64,000 nucleotides of DNA from an uncultured Eubacteriales bacterium (GTDB taxonomy: Bacteria > Bacillota_A > Clostridia > Oscillospirales > Oscillospiraceae), in NCBI GenBank assembly GCA_900319835.1, contig ONPY01000001.1, positions 39,960-103,959 on the forward strand. The letters run 5' to 3'. The notes below the pieces were generated by a model. It did not search any database, was not told the origin of the DNA, and saw only the letters and a program-made list of their open reading frames with translations. This document shows positions 41,816 through 49,895 of the stretch, one piece after another. Every line of letters starts with the position of its first letter. The stretch's first letter is position 1. The position numbers and the translations under genes were made by a program.

Positions 41816-43792
41816 GTGTATAAGATTCTACAGCAGGATACCGCGCTGCTTCCGTTTCAGAAAGATATTGAGCTGCGCATGGAAAACTACAAGCGCATGC
41901 GCGGTCAGCTGACCCACGGCGGCAGACTGATCGATTTTGCCAACGCCCACGATTACTACGGCTTTCACCGGACCGAAGAGGGCTGGGTCTACCGCGAATG
42001 GGCCCCCGCGGCCGACGCCCTGTATCTCATGGGCGAGTTCAACGGCTGGGATCAGACCTCTCATCCCATGCGCCGTCTGGCAGATGGCAACTGGGAATTA
42101 CACCTTCCCGCCGACGCGCTGCGCGACGGCTGCCGTGTCAAAACCGTGGTGCAAAACGGCTCCACGCTCAGCTATCACATCCCGCTCTATGCCCGCCGCG
42201 TGGTGCAGGACAGCCAGAGCTTTGAGTGGATCTGTGAGGTCTGGGATCCCCGGACGCCCTACTCCTGGACGGACGAGGGCTTTGTCCCCGACGAGCACCT
42301 GCTGATCTACGAGGCCCATGTGGGTATGGCCACCGAGGAATACCGGGTGGGCACCTACCGGGAGTTTGCCGATCTGGTGCTGCCACGGGTGCAGGCGCTG
42401 GGCTACAACACCATTCAGCTCATGGCCGTGATGGAGCACCCCTACTATGGCTCCTTCGGCTACCAGGTCTCCAACTTTTTCGCCGCCTCCAGCCGCTTCG
42501 GCTACCCGGAGGAGCTGAAATACCTGGTCAACCGGGCGCACGAGATGGGCATTGCGGTGCTGCTGGACGTGGTGCACTCCCACGCGGTGAAAAACACGGT
42601 GGAGGGCATCAACTGCTTTGACGGCACCGAGTACCAGTTCTTCCACGCCGGGGCCCAGGGGGAGCACCCCGCCTGGGGCACCAAGTGCTTTGACTACGGC
42701 AAGCCGGAGGTTTTGCACTTCCTGCTGTCCAACCTGAAGTTCTGGATGACGGAGTACCACTTTGACGGCTTCCGCTTTGACGGCGTGACCTCCATGCTCT
42801 ACCACGACCACGGTCTGGGTTCGGCCTTTACAGCGCTGAAGATGTACTTCTCCATGAACACCGACACCGAAGCCATCACCTACCTGCAGCTGGCAAACCA
42901 GCTGATCCGGGAGGTCAACCCCAACGCCGTCACCATCGCCGAGGATATGTCCGGCATGCCCGGCATGTGCGTGAAGGTTCCCGAGGGCGGCATCGGCTTT
43001 GACTACCGCCTGGCCATGGGCCTGCCGGACATGTGGATCAAGCTCATCAGGGAGCAGCGGGACGAGGACTGGAATCTTGACCGCATCTGGCACGAGCTCA
43101 ACGCCCGCATGGCCGCCACCATCGCCTATGTGGAGAGCCACGACCAGGCCCTGGTGGGCGACCAGACCGTCATCTTCCGTCTGGCCGGCGCCCATATGTA
43201 CACGGACATGGACAAGATCTGCCACAACCAGATCATCGACCGGGCCATAGCCCTGCACAAGCTGCTGCGGCTGGTGACGCTCTCCGCCGGCGGCAACGGC
43301 TATCTCAACTTCATGGGCAACGAGTTCGGCCATCCCGAGTGGATCGACTTCCCCCGCGAGGGCAATGGCTGGAGCCACCAGTACTGCCGCCGTCAGTGGA
43401 GTCTGGTGGACAACGGTTACCTGAAATACGGGCAGCTCAACGAGTTTGACAAGATGATGATCCACACTGCACGGGAGTTTGACCTCTTCGGCGACGGGAC
43501 CGCCCATCTGCGGCTTATCCACCAGGACGACCACATACTGGCCTACGAGCGGGCCGGTCTGGTCTTTGTCTTCAACTTTGATCCCCAGTTCAGCCGGGAG
43601 AATTATCTCATCCCCGTCAGCGAGGGCTGCGACCACGAGGTGCTCTTCACCTCGGACGACCCCGACTTCGGCGGCTTTGGCCGCATCAGCCACGAGACAC
43701 GCTCCGCCTTCGTGCCGGGCTACCCGGCCCCCGCCCTGCGCCTCGGCCTGCCTCCCAGAACCGCCATGGTCCTGCGGCCGATCAAGGAATAA
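41816..43792 (+). CDS. glgB: 1,4-alpha-glucan branching enzyme, eukaryote-like GH13 type
   Basis: 658 residues from GTG 41816 behind GAAGGGGG. A short helical N-terminus, a CBM48-like domain (residues 40-125), and a GH13 barrel. Catalytic Asp is in FDGFRFDGV (about 321), Glu in TIAEDMSG (about 374), Asp in VESHDQAL (about 443). HPEWIDFPREGNGW and QYCRRQWSLVDN are near-identical to segments of eukaryotic and Bacteroidetes branching enzymes, unlike usual Firmicute GlgB. It introduces alpha-1,6 branches into glycogen. No other glycogen gene is adjacent. Own promoter and terminator. Confidence 0.93.
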   Translation: MYKILQQDTALLPFQKDIELRMENYKRMRGQLTHGGRLIDFANAHDYYGFHRTEEGWVYREWAPAADALYLMGEFNGWDQTSHPMRRLADGNWELHLPADALRDGCRVKTVVQNGSTLSYHIPLYARRVVQDSQSFEWICEVWDPRTPYSWTDEGFVPDEHLLIYEAHVGMATEEYRVGTYREFADLVLPRVQALGYNTIQLMAVMEHPYYGSFGYQVSNFFAASSRFGYPEELKYLVNRAHEMGIAVLLDVVHSHAVKNTVEGINCFDGTEYQFFHAGAQGEHPAWGTKCFDYGKPEVLHFLLSNLKFWMTEYHFDGFRFDGVTSMLYHDHGLGSAFTALKMYFSMNTDTEAITYLQLANQLIREVNPNAVTIAEDMSGMPGMCVKVPEGGIGFDYRLAMGLPDMWIKLIREQRDEDWNLDRIWHELNARMAATIAYVESHDQALVGDQTVIFRLAGAHMYTDMDKICHNQIIDRAIALHKLLRLVTLSAGGNGYLNFMGNEFGHPEWIDFPREGNGWSHQYCRRQWSLVDNGYLKYGQLNEFDKMMIHTAREFDLFGDGTAHLRLIHQDDHILAYERAGLVFVFNFDPQFSRENYLIPVSEGCDHEVLFTSDDPDFGGFGRISHETRSAFVPGYPAPALRLGLPPRTAMVLRPIKE

Positions 43793-43806
43793 ACCATCTG
43801 GCAGCA

Positions 43807-43840
43807 AGCGCCCCGATCCGTTTGGATCGGGGCGCTTTTT
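43807..43840. terminator. Terminator after glgB
   Basis: Arms AAGCGCCCCGATCC and GGATCGGGGCGCTT, followed by a T-run. Confidence 0.88.
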
Positions 43841-43858
43841 CGATTCTGTTCAAATCAT

Positions 43859-44779
43859 TTACCGCAGAAAGCCGTTGATGATCTGCTCTTCGGCTTCACT
43901 CTCGGTGAGTCCCAGGGTCATGAGCTTGATGATCTGGTCGCCGGCGATCTTGCCGATGGCGGCCTCGTGGATCAGGGCCGCGTCGATGTTGTTGGCCTCC
44001 AGCTCCGGCACTGCCAGGACCTTGGCCTTGTCCATGATGATGGCGTCGCACTCGGTATGGCCCGAGCAGAGGGTGTTGCCCACGATGCGGGAGCGGTAGA
44101 GCTGCCAGCTCTCTTCCTTGGCGACCGAGCGGGAGACCACGTCGGCGCTGGAACCCTCGCCGTTGAGTTCGATGGTGTAGCCGCTCTCGGCGCGCTGGCT
44201 GCCGTGGGTCATCAGGCGCTCATGCACGACGAGCTTGGCGTCCTTGTCAAGCTTTGCGATCGTGTCGCGGACGGTATCGTCGATGCCCTTGATCTGCACC
44301 ATCTCCATCTCCACGCTGCTGCCCTCACCGATGTTGACCTCGGTCTTGGGGTTCATGATGCGTTTGCCGCGGCCGGTGCCCTCGCCGTAGTGTTTTTCCA
44401 CATACTTGACCTTGGCGTTTTTGCCGATGAAGAAGCGGTGGACGCCGTCGTGGGCGGAGTCCTGGTCTCCACAGTTGGAGATGCCGCAGCCGGCCACGAT
44501 GACCACGTCGCAGTCATCGCCCACGAAGAAGTCGTTGTACACGACATCCTTCAGCCCGCTCTCGGACAGCACCACGGGGATGTGGACGCTCTCGTTGACG
44601 GTGCCGGGTTTGATGCGGATGTCGATGCCGGGCTTGTCGGTCTTGCTGGTGATTTCGATGTTGGCAGTGGAGTTGCGGCCGGCGGCCTCGCCGTTGGCGC
44701 GGATGTTGTAGGCGCCCTCGGGCACCTTGTGCAGGTCGGCGATCTCGGCCAGCAGCTGTTTCTGAATCTCGCTGAGCAT
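43859..44779 (-). CDS. sufB: SufB/SufD-family scaffold of a minimal Suf system
   Basis: 306 residues, about two thirds of standard SufB. It keeps the beta-helix core with VVIVAGCGISNCG, HDGVHRFFIGKNAKVKYVEKHY, GEGSSVEMEMVQIKG and the C-terminal NNIDAALIHEAAIGKIAGDQ. It forms the Fe-S cluster assembly scaffold with the SufC ATPase. The start codon overlaps the sufC stop by one base (TGATG). No sufS, sufU or sufD is next to it, so this is the SmsCB-like minimal arrangement seen in archaea and anaerobes. The short length and lone pairing both support that reading. Confidence 0.9.
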   Translation of the reverse strand: MLSEIQKQLLAEIADLHKVPEGAYNIRANGEAAGRNSTANIEITSKTDKPGIDIRIKPGTVNESVHIPVVLSESGLKDVVYNDFFVGDDCDVVIVAGCGISNCGDQDSAHDGVHRFFIGKNAKVKYVEKHYGEGTGRGKRIMNPKTEVNIGEGSSVEMEMVQIKGIDDTVRDTIAKLDKDAKLVVHERLMTHGSQRAESGYTIELNGEGSSADVVSRSVAKEESWQLYRSRIVGNTLCSGHTECDAIIMDKAKVLAVPELEANNIDAALIHEAAIGKIAGDQIIKLMTLGLTESEAEEQIINGFLR

Positions 44780-45516
44780 CAGTTGACCCCTCCTTCCAGA
44801 ATGCGGTTGCAGGTGACGGGGATGGTGCTCTTCATGAGCTCGGGCAGGATCTGGTCCTTGCTGCCCTGGTCGCGCACCTGCCCGTCGGCAATGAGGATGA
44901 TGGAGTCGGCGATGTTCAAAATCCGCTCCTGGTGGGAGATGATGAGGATGGAAGCGTGGGTGCGCTTCTGCATATTCTCAAAGACCTGGATCAGGCTCTG
45001 GAAGCTCCAGAGGTCGATGCCCGCCTCCGGCTCGTCAAAGACGGAGAGGGTGGTGCCGCGGGCCAGGACGGTTGCGATCTCGATGCGCTTCATCTCGCCG
45101 CCGGAGAGGCTGGCGTTGACCTCGCGGTGGATATAGTCGCGCGCGCAGAGGCCGACCGCGGAGAGATACTCGCAGGCCTCGCCCACGCTCAACTCCTTTT
45201 GGGCCGCCAAGCGCAGCAGGTCGATGACCGTGATGCCCTTGAAGCGGACGGGCTGCTGCAGGGCAAAGCTGATGCCGAGCTTGGCCCGCTCGGTGATCGA
45301 GAGATCGGTGATGTCCTCCCCGTCCAGGAAGATCCTGCCGGAGGAGGGCTTTTCAATGCCCATGATCAGGCGGGCCAGCGTGGACTTGCCGCCGCCGTTG
45401 GGGCCGGTGATGACGACGAACTTCTCGTCGGGGACGACGAAGCTGACGTCCTTGATGATTTCCTTGGTGTTGTTTTCATCCTCCACACCGAAGCAGAGGT
45501 TCTTCAGTTCAAGCAT
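44779..45516 (-). CDS. sufC: SufC ATPase
   Basis: 245 residues, ABC-type ATPase of Fe-S cluster assembly. The Walker A is ITGPNGGGKSTLARL (about residues 37-51), the signature SLSGGEMKRIEIA, and the Walker B SVFDEPEAGIDLW, with the SufC-typical GISFALQQPV segment. It powers the rearrangement of the SufB scaffold. It is the first gene of a two-gene operon with sufB and has a TTGTAC/TATAAT promoter 46 bases upstream. Confidence 0.95.
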   Translation of the reverse strand: MLELKNLCFGVEDENNTKEIIKDVSFVVPDEKFVVITGPNGGGKSTLARLIMGIEKPSSGRIFLDGEDITDLSITERAKLGISFALQQPVRFKGITVIDLLRLAAQKELSVGEACEYLSAVGLCARDYIHREVNASLSGGEMKRIEIATVLARGTTLSVFDEPEAGIDLWSFQSLIQVFENMQKRTHASILIISHQERILNIADSIILIADGQVRDQGSKDQILPELMKSTIPVTCNRILEGGVN

Positions 45517-45556
45517 ATTTCAAACGCCTTTCCGTGCTTTCATTACAGACTCTGGC

Positions 45557-45584
45557 ATTATACCACATTTTCAGGAAAGTACAA
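45557..45584 (-). promoter_or_regulatory. sufCB promoter
   Basis: Minus strand: TTGTAC (45579-45584), 16-base spacer, TATAAT (45557-45562). The -35 abuts the stop of the lipoprotein gene upstream. Confidence 0.75.
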
Positions 45585-47015
45585 CTATCCTTTTGCGGTC
45601 GTCAGATAGAGGGTATAATCCACGTTGTCTCCGGGGTAGAAGTAGCTCTGGGTGTAGCCCGCGTTCATGTAGATGGTGTAGTCGCCGTAGCGCCCCTCGG
45701 CAGGGATGTACTCCCAGTCGCCGGGCAGCTCCACGGTCTCCTCCCGCACGTGCGGCCCGCCGTCGTAGTAGTCCTCCCACACCAGGTGGACCCGGCGCAG
45801 GGGCTTGTCCCAGCCGTCCAGGAAGCTCAGCTCCGGCAGCTTCTGCGGAAAGCTCAGTGTCATGACGCTGCCGGGCTCCGCCGCGGGGTCGTAGTAGTAC
45901 GCCTCGCGCCGCAGAGCGAGGGTCCCCCGGTCCACGTCAAAGTCCTGCCGCGCGTCGTATTCCGTCACGGCCCGGATATGGATCACGTCGTTCTCAACGC
46001 CGGTAAGGCGCATCACCGCCACGTTTGAAAAATAGTCCTGGATGCAGCTCTCCCAGCGCTCCCAGCTACCGGCGCTCTCGTCAAAGCCGCTGACGCGGGC
46101 GCGCATCTTGCCCTCCGCAGTCTTTTCATACTCGAAGTAGCAGCCGCGGTACTGGCCGGAGATGTAGTCGGGCTGGATGTTCATCACGCAGAGATCTCCC
46201 CTGCGGTTCACCAGCCAGTTTTCCATGTCGTCAAAATAGTTGTTTCGGATGCAGATGGCCTGGTTCTGCGTCAAAAGAAAGCGCAGGCTGTTTTGCGCCA
46301 TGAGCAGTTCCCAGTCAAAGTCCAGCCCGGGATCCATCTTTGCCCCGCCCGCCGGCAGCGTCACGTCCGTGAGCCGGTAGGGGAAGTCCGCCTCCCCGCT
46401 GGGCCGGAAGAGCAGCCGGTAGCTCTTTTCCGCCGTGTCGCCGCCGGCAAAGTGGCGGATGACGGTCAGACTCACGGCGGAATTGCCGTCGGCCTCCAGC
46501 CGGGTCTCCAGCGTGACGCCCAACAGTTCCTCCAGCCGCTGCATGTGGGTGGGAAAAGCGATGTTTACGGTGCCGTCGGCGGTTTTCATGCGCTTGGCAA
46601 AGCCGTAATCCTCATACTCCGGGTAGAACACGAATTCCCCCTGGTTTCCGATGGAGCGCTGGAAGGCCTCCGCCTCGGCGATCGGGATCATGTCGCAGTC
46701 GGCGGTGCGGCAGCGCCAGGCCGTATACCAGCCCGTGGCGTCCAACAGGAAGGCGGGATCCTCCGGCAGGGTCCCCTCGGGAAAGCCGCCGTTGTAGTAG
46801 GCCATGGCCACGGCGAAGGCCTGGCCCGCGGCGGTCTCGGCCAGATCCGGCACCTCGGCGGCAGAGGGCTTCTTTTCCGCCGGGGCGGCAGCCGCCGGCG
46901 TCTGCGCAGCGGGCTTGGGTTCGCTTGTGGGCGCGGGCGCTGCGGAGGCGGCACAGCCGGAGAACAATCCCAGCAGCAGCGCCGCGGCAAGGAGCAGAGT
47001 CACGGTTTTTTTCAT
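45585..47015 (-). CDS. Lipoprotein of unknown function
   Basis: 476 residues. The N-terminus is a lipoprotein signal (KKTVTLLLAAALLLGLFSGC) with lipobox LFSGC, so the mature protein is anchored to the outer face of the membrane by Cys21. A Pro/Ala/Lys-rich linker follows, then a large beta-rich domain with no recognised family (EGEFVFYPEYEDYGFAKRM-like segments, LLFRPSGEADFPYRL, YDYxxxPGD). The ATG 47015 follows GGGAGGACACTGCC. It is divergent from the TolQ-like operon, with about 140 bases between, so the two may share control. Confidence 0.7.
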   Translation of the reverse strand: MKKTVTLLLAAALLLGLFSGCAASAAPAPTSEPKPAAQTPAAAAPAEKKPSAAEVPDLAETAAGQAFAVAMAYYNGGFPEGTLPEDPAFLLDATGWYTAWRCRTADCDMIPIAEAEAFQRSIGNQGEFVFYPEYEDYGFAKRMKTADGTVNIAFPTHMQRLEELLGVTLETRLEADGNSAVSLTVIRHFAGGDTAEKSYRLLFRPSGEADFPYRLTDVTLPAGGAKMDPGLDFDWELLMAQNSLRFLLTQNQAICIRNNYFDDMENWLVNRRGDLCVMNIQPDYISGQYRGCYFEYEKTAEGKMRARVSGFDESAGSWERWESCIQDYFSNVAVMRLTGVENDVIHIRAVTEYDARQDFDVDRGTLALRREAYYYDPAAEPGSVMTLSFPQKLPELSFLDGWDKPLRRVHLVWEDYYDGGPHVREETVELPGDWEYIPAEGRYGDYTIYMNAGYTQSYFYPGDNVDYTLYLTTAKG

Positions 47016-47098
47016 GGCAGTGTCCTCCCAAATTTTCTTTTTGTGATCCCAGTATATCTGATCTCTCAGCTTTTTTCCACCGTCCGCGCGCATTTTGG

Positions 47099-47127
47099 TT
47101 GTAAAATCTCGCCGGAAATTGTATAGT
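47099..47127 (+). promoter_or_regulatory. Promoter of the TolQ-like/MoxR-VWA gene cluster
   Basis: TTGTAA (47099-47104), 17-base spacer, TATAGT (47122-47127), 24 bases before the first start codon. Confidence 0.75.
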
Positions 47128-47151
47128 AGGGGCATAAGGGAGGTGCGCGGC

Positions 47152-47661
47152 ATGTCGGTTTGGCAGGTTGTTCTTCACAATTTATGGGGCTTCGATCTGG
47201 TGATCGTGCTGGTCGCCCTGGGCAACGCCCTGTGTTTTGCCGCCACCCGCCGGCAGGCAAACGAGCTCTACCGCCGGCTGCACCGGCTGATCTTCGTCCC
47301 CTCCCGCCGGGAGCACCCCGAGCTGCTGGTGCGGGAGCTGTCCGCTGTGGATGAGGAGGAGATCATCGCCCTGCGCCACCGGTCGGAGAGCCTCTATGCC
47401 GTCTATGTCAATGTCACGGCCATCTTCCCGTTGTTGGGCATTCTGGGCACGGTGCTGTCCCTGCTGCCCATGGTGGCAGACCTGAGCAACATGCAGATGA
47501 ACTTCTTTGCCGCCCTGACCTCCACGCTCTGGGGTCTGATTTTCGCCATCCTCTTCAAGCTGCTGGACGGCTTTCTCTCGGCGCGGATGGAGGACAACGA
47601 CAAGAGCGTGGCCATGCTGCTGGAGCGGCGGGCGCGGGAGCCGGAGGCCGCAAAGCTGTGA
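47152..47661 (+). CDS. MotA/TolQ/ExbB-like proton-channel protein
   Basis: 169 residues with three membrane segments (residues 10-30; 84-108, TAIFPLLGILGTVLSLLPMV; 116-140, AALTSTLWGLIFAILFKLL). This is the TolQ/ExbB/MotA topology in a compact form: a cytosolic loop of about 55 residues follows the first helix. The GILGTV turn and the TLWGLIFA helix correspond to the conserved channel-lining pair. It is expected to form a pentamer around an ExbD/TolR-like dimer and use ion flow to move it. The ATG 47152 follows AAGGGAGG. It overlaps the next gene by four bases. In diderms such motors act on outer-membrane partners, which should be absent here. Confidence 0.8.
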   Translation: MSVWQVVLHNLWGFDLVIVLVALGNALCFAATRRQANELYRRLHRLIFVPSRREHPELLVRELSAVDEEEIIALRHRSESLYAVYVNVTAIFPLLGILGTVLSLLPMVADLSNMQMNFFAALTSTLWGLIFAILFKLLDGFLSARMEDNDKSVAMLLERRAREPEAAKL

Positions 47662-48221
47662 GACGGCGGGAGATTTTCATTGAGCTGACGAGCCTGCTGG
47701 ACGTGATCCTCATCATGCTCTTTGTCCTGCTGACCCAGGCGCGAACCCAGACGGACGCGGCCATCAGCTCCAAGGCCGAGGCGGAGGCCGCCGCGGAAAG
47801 CGTCCGGGCGGCGCTCAGTCAGACGCAGACCGAGCGGGACGCGCTGGCCGAACGGCTCGAGACGCTTGAGCGCGAGGGCATCACCGTCGGGGTGGTGGAG
47901 GAAAACAGCCTGGTGCTCACACTGAGCGTTCAGGGCGGGGACAGCCGCTACGCGCTCATCGAACCCCGGGAGGGCGGGAGCATCCGCGTCCCCCTCGACC
48001 CGGAGGACGAGACCTATACCGTCAACCGCCTGCGCGCGGCGCTCACGGGGCTCGTGCGCGACAGCGGGAAGGAGACGGTCTTTGTGGTCTTTCAGTACGA
48101 CCGGAACCGGATCTACCAGACCGAATATCTGCTGGTCGGCAACGTGGTGCGCCAGCTGAAGGAAGAGGCAAGAAGCGCCGGCACGGCGCTGCAGTATATT
48201 GAAACCGATCTCACGCAATAA
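47658..48221 (+). CDS. TolR/ExbD-like protein with coiled-coil
   Basis: 187 residues from GTG 47658, which overlaps the upstream stop. Residues 1-28 form a single membrane helix beginning with an Arg-rich start and carrying the key Asp in ELTSLLDVILIMLFVLL, the residue that binds protons in ExbD and TolR. A coiled-coil follows (about 38-75, QTQTERDALAERLETLERE), then an extracytoplasmic domain (75-187) with ITVGVVEENSLVLTLSV and FVVFQYDRNRIYQTEYLL. The last strand/helix pair matches the ExbD-like periplasmic fold in outline. Coiled-coil between anchor and domain is unusual for ExbD and resembles MotB/ZorB-type stators. Confidence 0.75.
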   Translation: MRRREIFIELTSLLDVILIMLFVLLTQARTQTDAAISSKAEAEAAAESVRAALSQTQTERDALAERLETLEREGITVGVVEENSLVLTLSVQGGDSRYALIEPREGGSIRVPLDPEDETYTVNRLRAALTGLVRDSGKETVFVVFQYDRNRIYQTEYLLVGNVVRQLKEEARSAGTALQYIETDLTQ

Positions 48222-48233
48222 GGAGGAAGCGCC

Positions 48234-48650
48234 ATGGCGGAGCAAGAGAAGAAACGCGGCAAGACCGGCCGGCGGGTGACCACCGCGGCCGCGGCGGCAG
48301 CCCTGCTGCTTCTGGCGGGCAACGGCGTCAGAAACGGCGGCTGGGGCCTGCTGCCGGGCGAGGGCGACAGCCTGCTGCCGGAAAAGGAACAGACCGAGGC
48401 CGTCCAGGTCGCGGAGGCCGAAGAGCCCGCGGCCCAGGAGGACGACGGTGTGCTCACCGTGTCCGTGCAGGAGAGCCAGATCATCTTTGAGGGCCGGGCC
48501 GTCACGCCGGAGGAACTGGAGGAGGCGCTGCTGCGCGCCTACGGCGAGGGCAAGACGGTGGAGCTGGTGGACGCCGGCGCCATCAAGGCCGACTACGACA
48601 GTGCCGCCGCCATTCTGGACAAGCTGAACATCCCCTACACTGTCCGGTAA
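48234..48650 (+). CDS. Second small single-pass protein with TolR/ExbD-like C-domain
   Basis: 138 residues. The first 12 are basic, then a membrane helix (residues 14-30, TTAAAAAALLLLAGNG) without the conserved Asp, a flexible acidic linker, and a C-terminal domain (70-138) that reads like the periplasmic ExbD fold: VLTVSVQESQIIFEGR, VTPEELEEALL, KTVELVDAGA and YDSAAAILDKLNIPYTV. So it may be a degenerate second TolR-type subunit lacking the proton-binding residue. It follows the upstream gene by 12 bases with AGGAGG in the gap. Confidence 0.65.
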   Translation: MAEQEKKRGKTGRRVTTAAAAAALLLLAGNGVRNGGWGLLPGEGDSLLPEKEQTEAVQVAEAEEPAAQEDDGVLTVSVQESQIIFEGRAVTPEELEEALLRAYGEGKTVELVDAGAIKADYDSAAAILDKLNIPYTVR

Positions 48651-48668
48651 CAGCGCGAAAACGTGAAG

Positions 48669-48696
48669 CCGCCCCGCCCCGCGGGGCCGGTTTTTT
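48669..48696 (+). terminator. Hairpin after third motor gene
   Basis: A GC-rich stem (CCGCCCC.../...GGGGCCGG) is followed by six Ts. If it functions, it would limit read-through from the TolQ-like genes to the VWA/MoxR genes. Confidence 0.6.
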
Positions 48697-48729
48697 GCGC
48701 GGGGAGGGAAACTTTGACGCTCGTCTCAT

Positions 48730-48854
48730 GGCCCCCTTTCGAAAAAGGGGGCTGTCAGCGCAGCTGACTGGGGGATCGAACGTGAAGCGTTTCCTGGCGT
48801 ATCGATCCCTCCACCGCGCAGGCGCGGTCCCCCTCCCCTTATCCAAGGGGAGGC
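48730..48854 (+). repeat. Complete two-ended repeat, family A
   Basis: One end is GGCCCCCTTT-cga-AAAGGGGGC...GGGGGATCG (48730-48778). The other end is the inverted counterpart, TCGATCCCTCC ... CCTCCCC-ttatccaa-GGGGAGGC (48801-48854). The same pair of inverted ends flanks the copy at 57089-57229. It reads like a miniature inverted-repeat element. Confidence 0.75.
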
Positions 48855-48904
48855 TATGCCAGGAACCACATCTTTGCAATCACCCATCAAAGGAGGCGGC
48901 GGGA

Positions 48905-49885
48905 ATCGAGACCGTCAGCGGACTGAACAACTGGAAACTGAAGCTCCGCCGCGAGGAGGACGGCGTGGCCATCCTCCGGGCCGTCACCTGCGACACGGAC
49001 GTCTCCCTGCCCGAGACGCTGCTGGGCCTGCCGGTCACCCGGGTGGGCGACCGGTGCCTGGCCCCGGACGCGCGGGAGCTTAGGGAGGATTATGAGGAGC
49101 TCCGCGTCCTCGGCGGGCCGGAGGCGGGCGAATGGAACAACCGGCGCATCCGGCGGCTCTCCCTGCCGCGCACACTCAAGCACATCGACAGCTACGCCAT
49201 GATGAATCTGCGCGCCATGGAGGAGCTGCGGCTGTACGACGCGCTGCGCTCCACCGGCACCTGCACCTTCATGAACTGCCGGGTCTTCTCCCGGCTGCAC
49301 CTGACGCGCACGGGCGCGGAGCAGGGCCCGGCGCTTGCCAACATCGTCTCCACCCTGCCCCAGGAGCTGGACGTGACCCTGCACATGCCAAACGGGGACA
49401 CCACGCGCCTGCTCTTTCCCGAGTATGTGGAGCTCTACGAGGAGAACAGCCCCGCCCGCATCTTCAACCTGAACATCATCGGCGCGGGCTACCCCTACCA
49501 CAGCGTCTTCCGGGACAAGAAGCTCTTCCTGGCCGACTACGACGCGCTGTGGAAGCAGTATCTCGCCACCGAGCATGAGGACGGCTGCGCCCTGCGCCTG
49601 GCCTATTTTCGTCTGCGCCATCCCACGGATCTCTCCGAGGCCGCCCGCGCGCGCTATCTCGACCATTTGCGCCGAAACGCCGCGGCGGCCCTCTCCCTGG
49701 CGCTGCGCCTGGAGGACGCGGAGGGCCTGCGCCTGCTGCTTGGGGCGCGTGTGGGCGAGAGTGAGGCGCTCTCCGCCGCCCTGGACGAGGCGCGCTCTCT
49801 GGGCCGCACGGAGGCAGTCGCTCTGCTGCTGGCCGAGCGGCAGCGCCGCTTCGGGGCCGGACGGCGCAGAAGCTTTGAACTCTGA
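48905..49885 (+). CDS. Unknown protein between TolQ-like and VWA genes
   Basis: Coding potential begins at about 48905 and ends at 49885, roughly 326 residues. The N-terminal third carries leucine-rich, BspA-like strands (LPETLLGLPVTRVGDRCL, IRRLSLPRTLKHIDSYAM, MEELRLYDALRSTGTCTF), and the C-terminal part is helical and Ala/Arg/Leu-rich. No known enzymatic motif. A strong ribosome site (AAAGGAGG) lies eight bases ahead of an ATC codon at 48905, and no ATG, GTG or TTG is in frame nearby, so initiation is unclear (see findings). Same strand as the neighbours, eleven bases before the VWA start. Confidence 0.7.
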   Translation: METVSGLNNWKLKLRREEDGVAILRAVTCDTDVSLPETLLGLPVTRVGDRCLAPDARELREDYEELRVLGGPEAGEWNNRRIRRLSLPRTLKHIDSYAMMNLRAMEELRLYDALRSTGTCTFMNCRVFSRLHLTRTGAEQGPALANIVSTLPQELDVTLHMPNGDTTRLLFPEYVELYEENSPARIFNLNIIGAGYPYHSVFRDKKLFLADYDALWKQYLATEHEDGCALRLAYFRLRHPTDLSEAARARYLDHLRRNAAAALSLALRLEDAEGLRLLLGARVGESEALSAALDEARSLGRTEAVALLLAERQRRFGAGRRRSFEL

Positions 49886-49895
49886 GGACACACCC

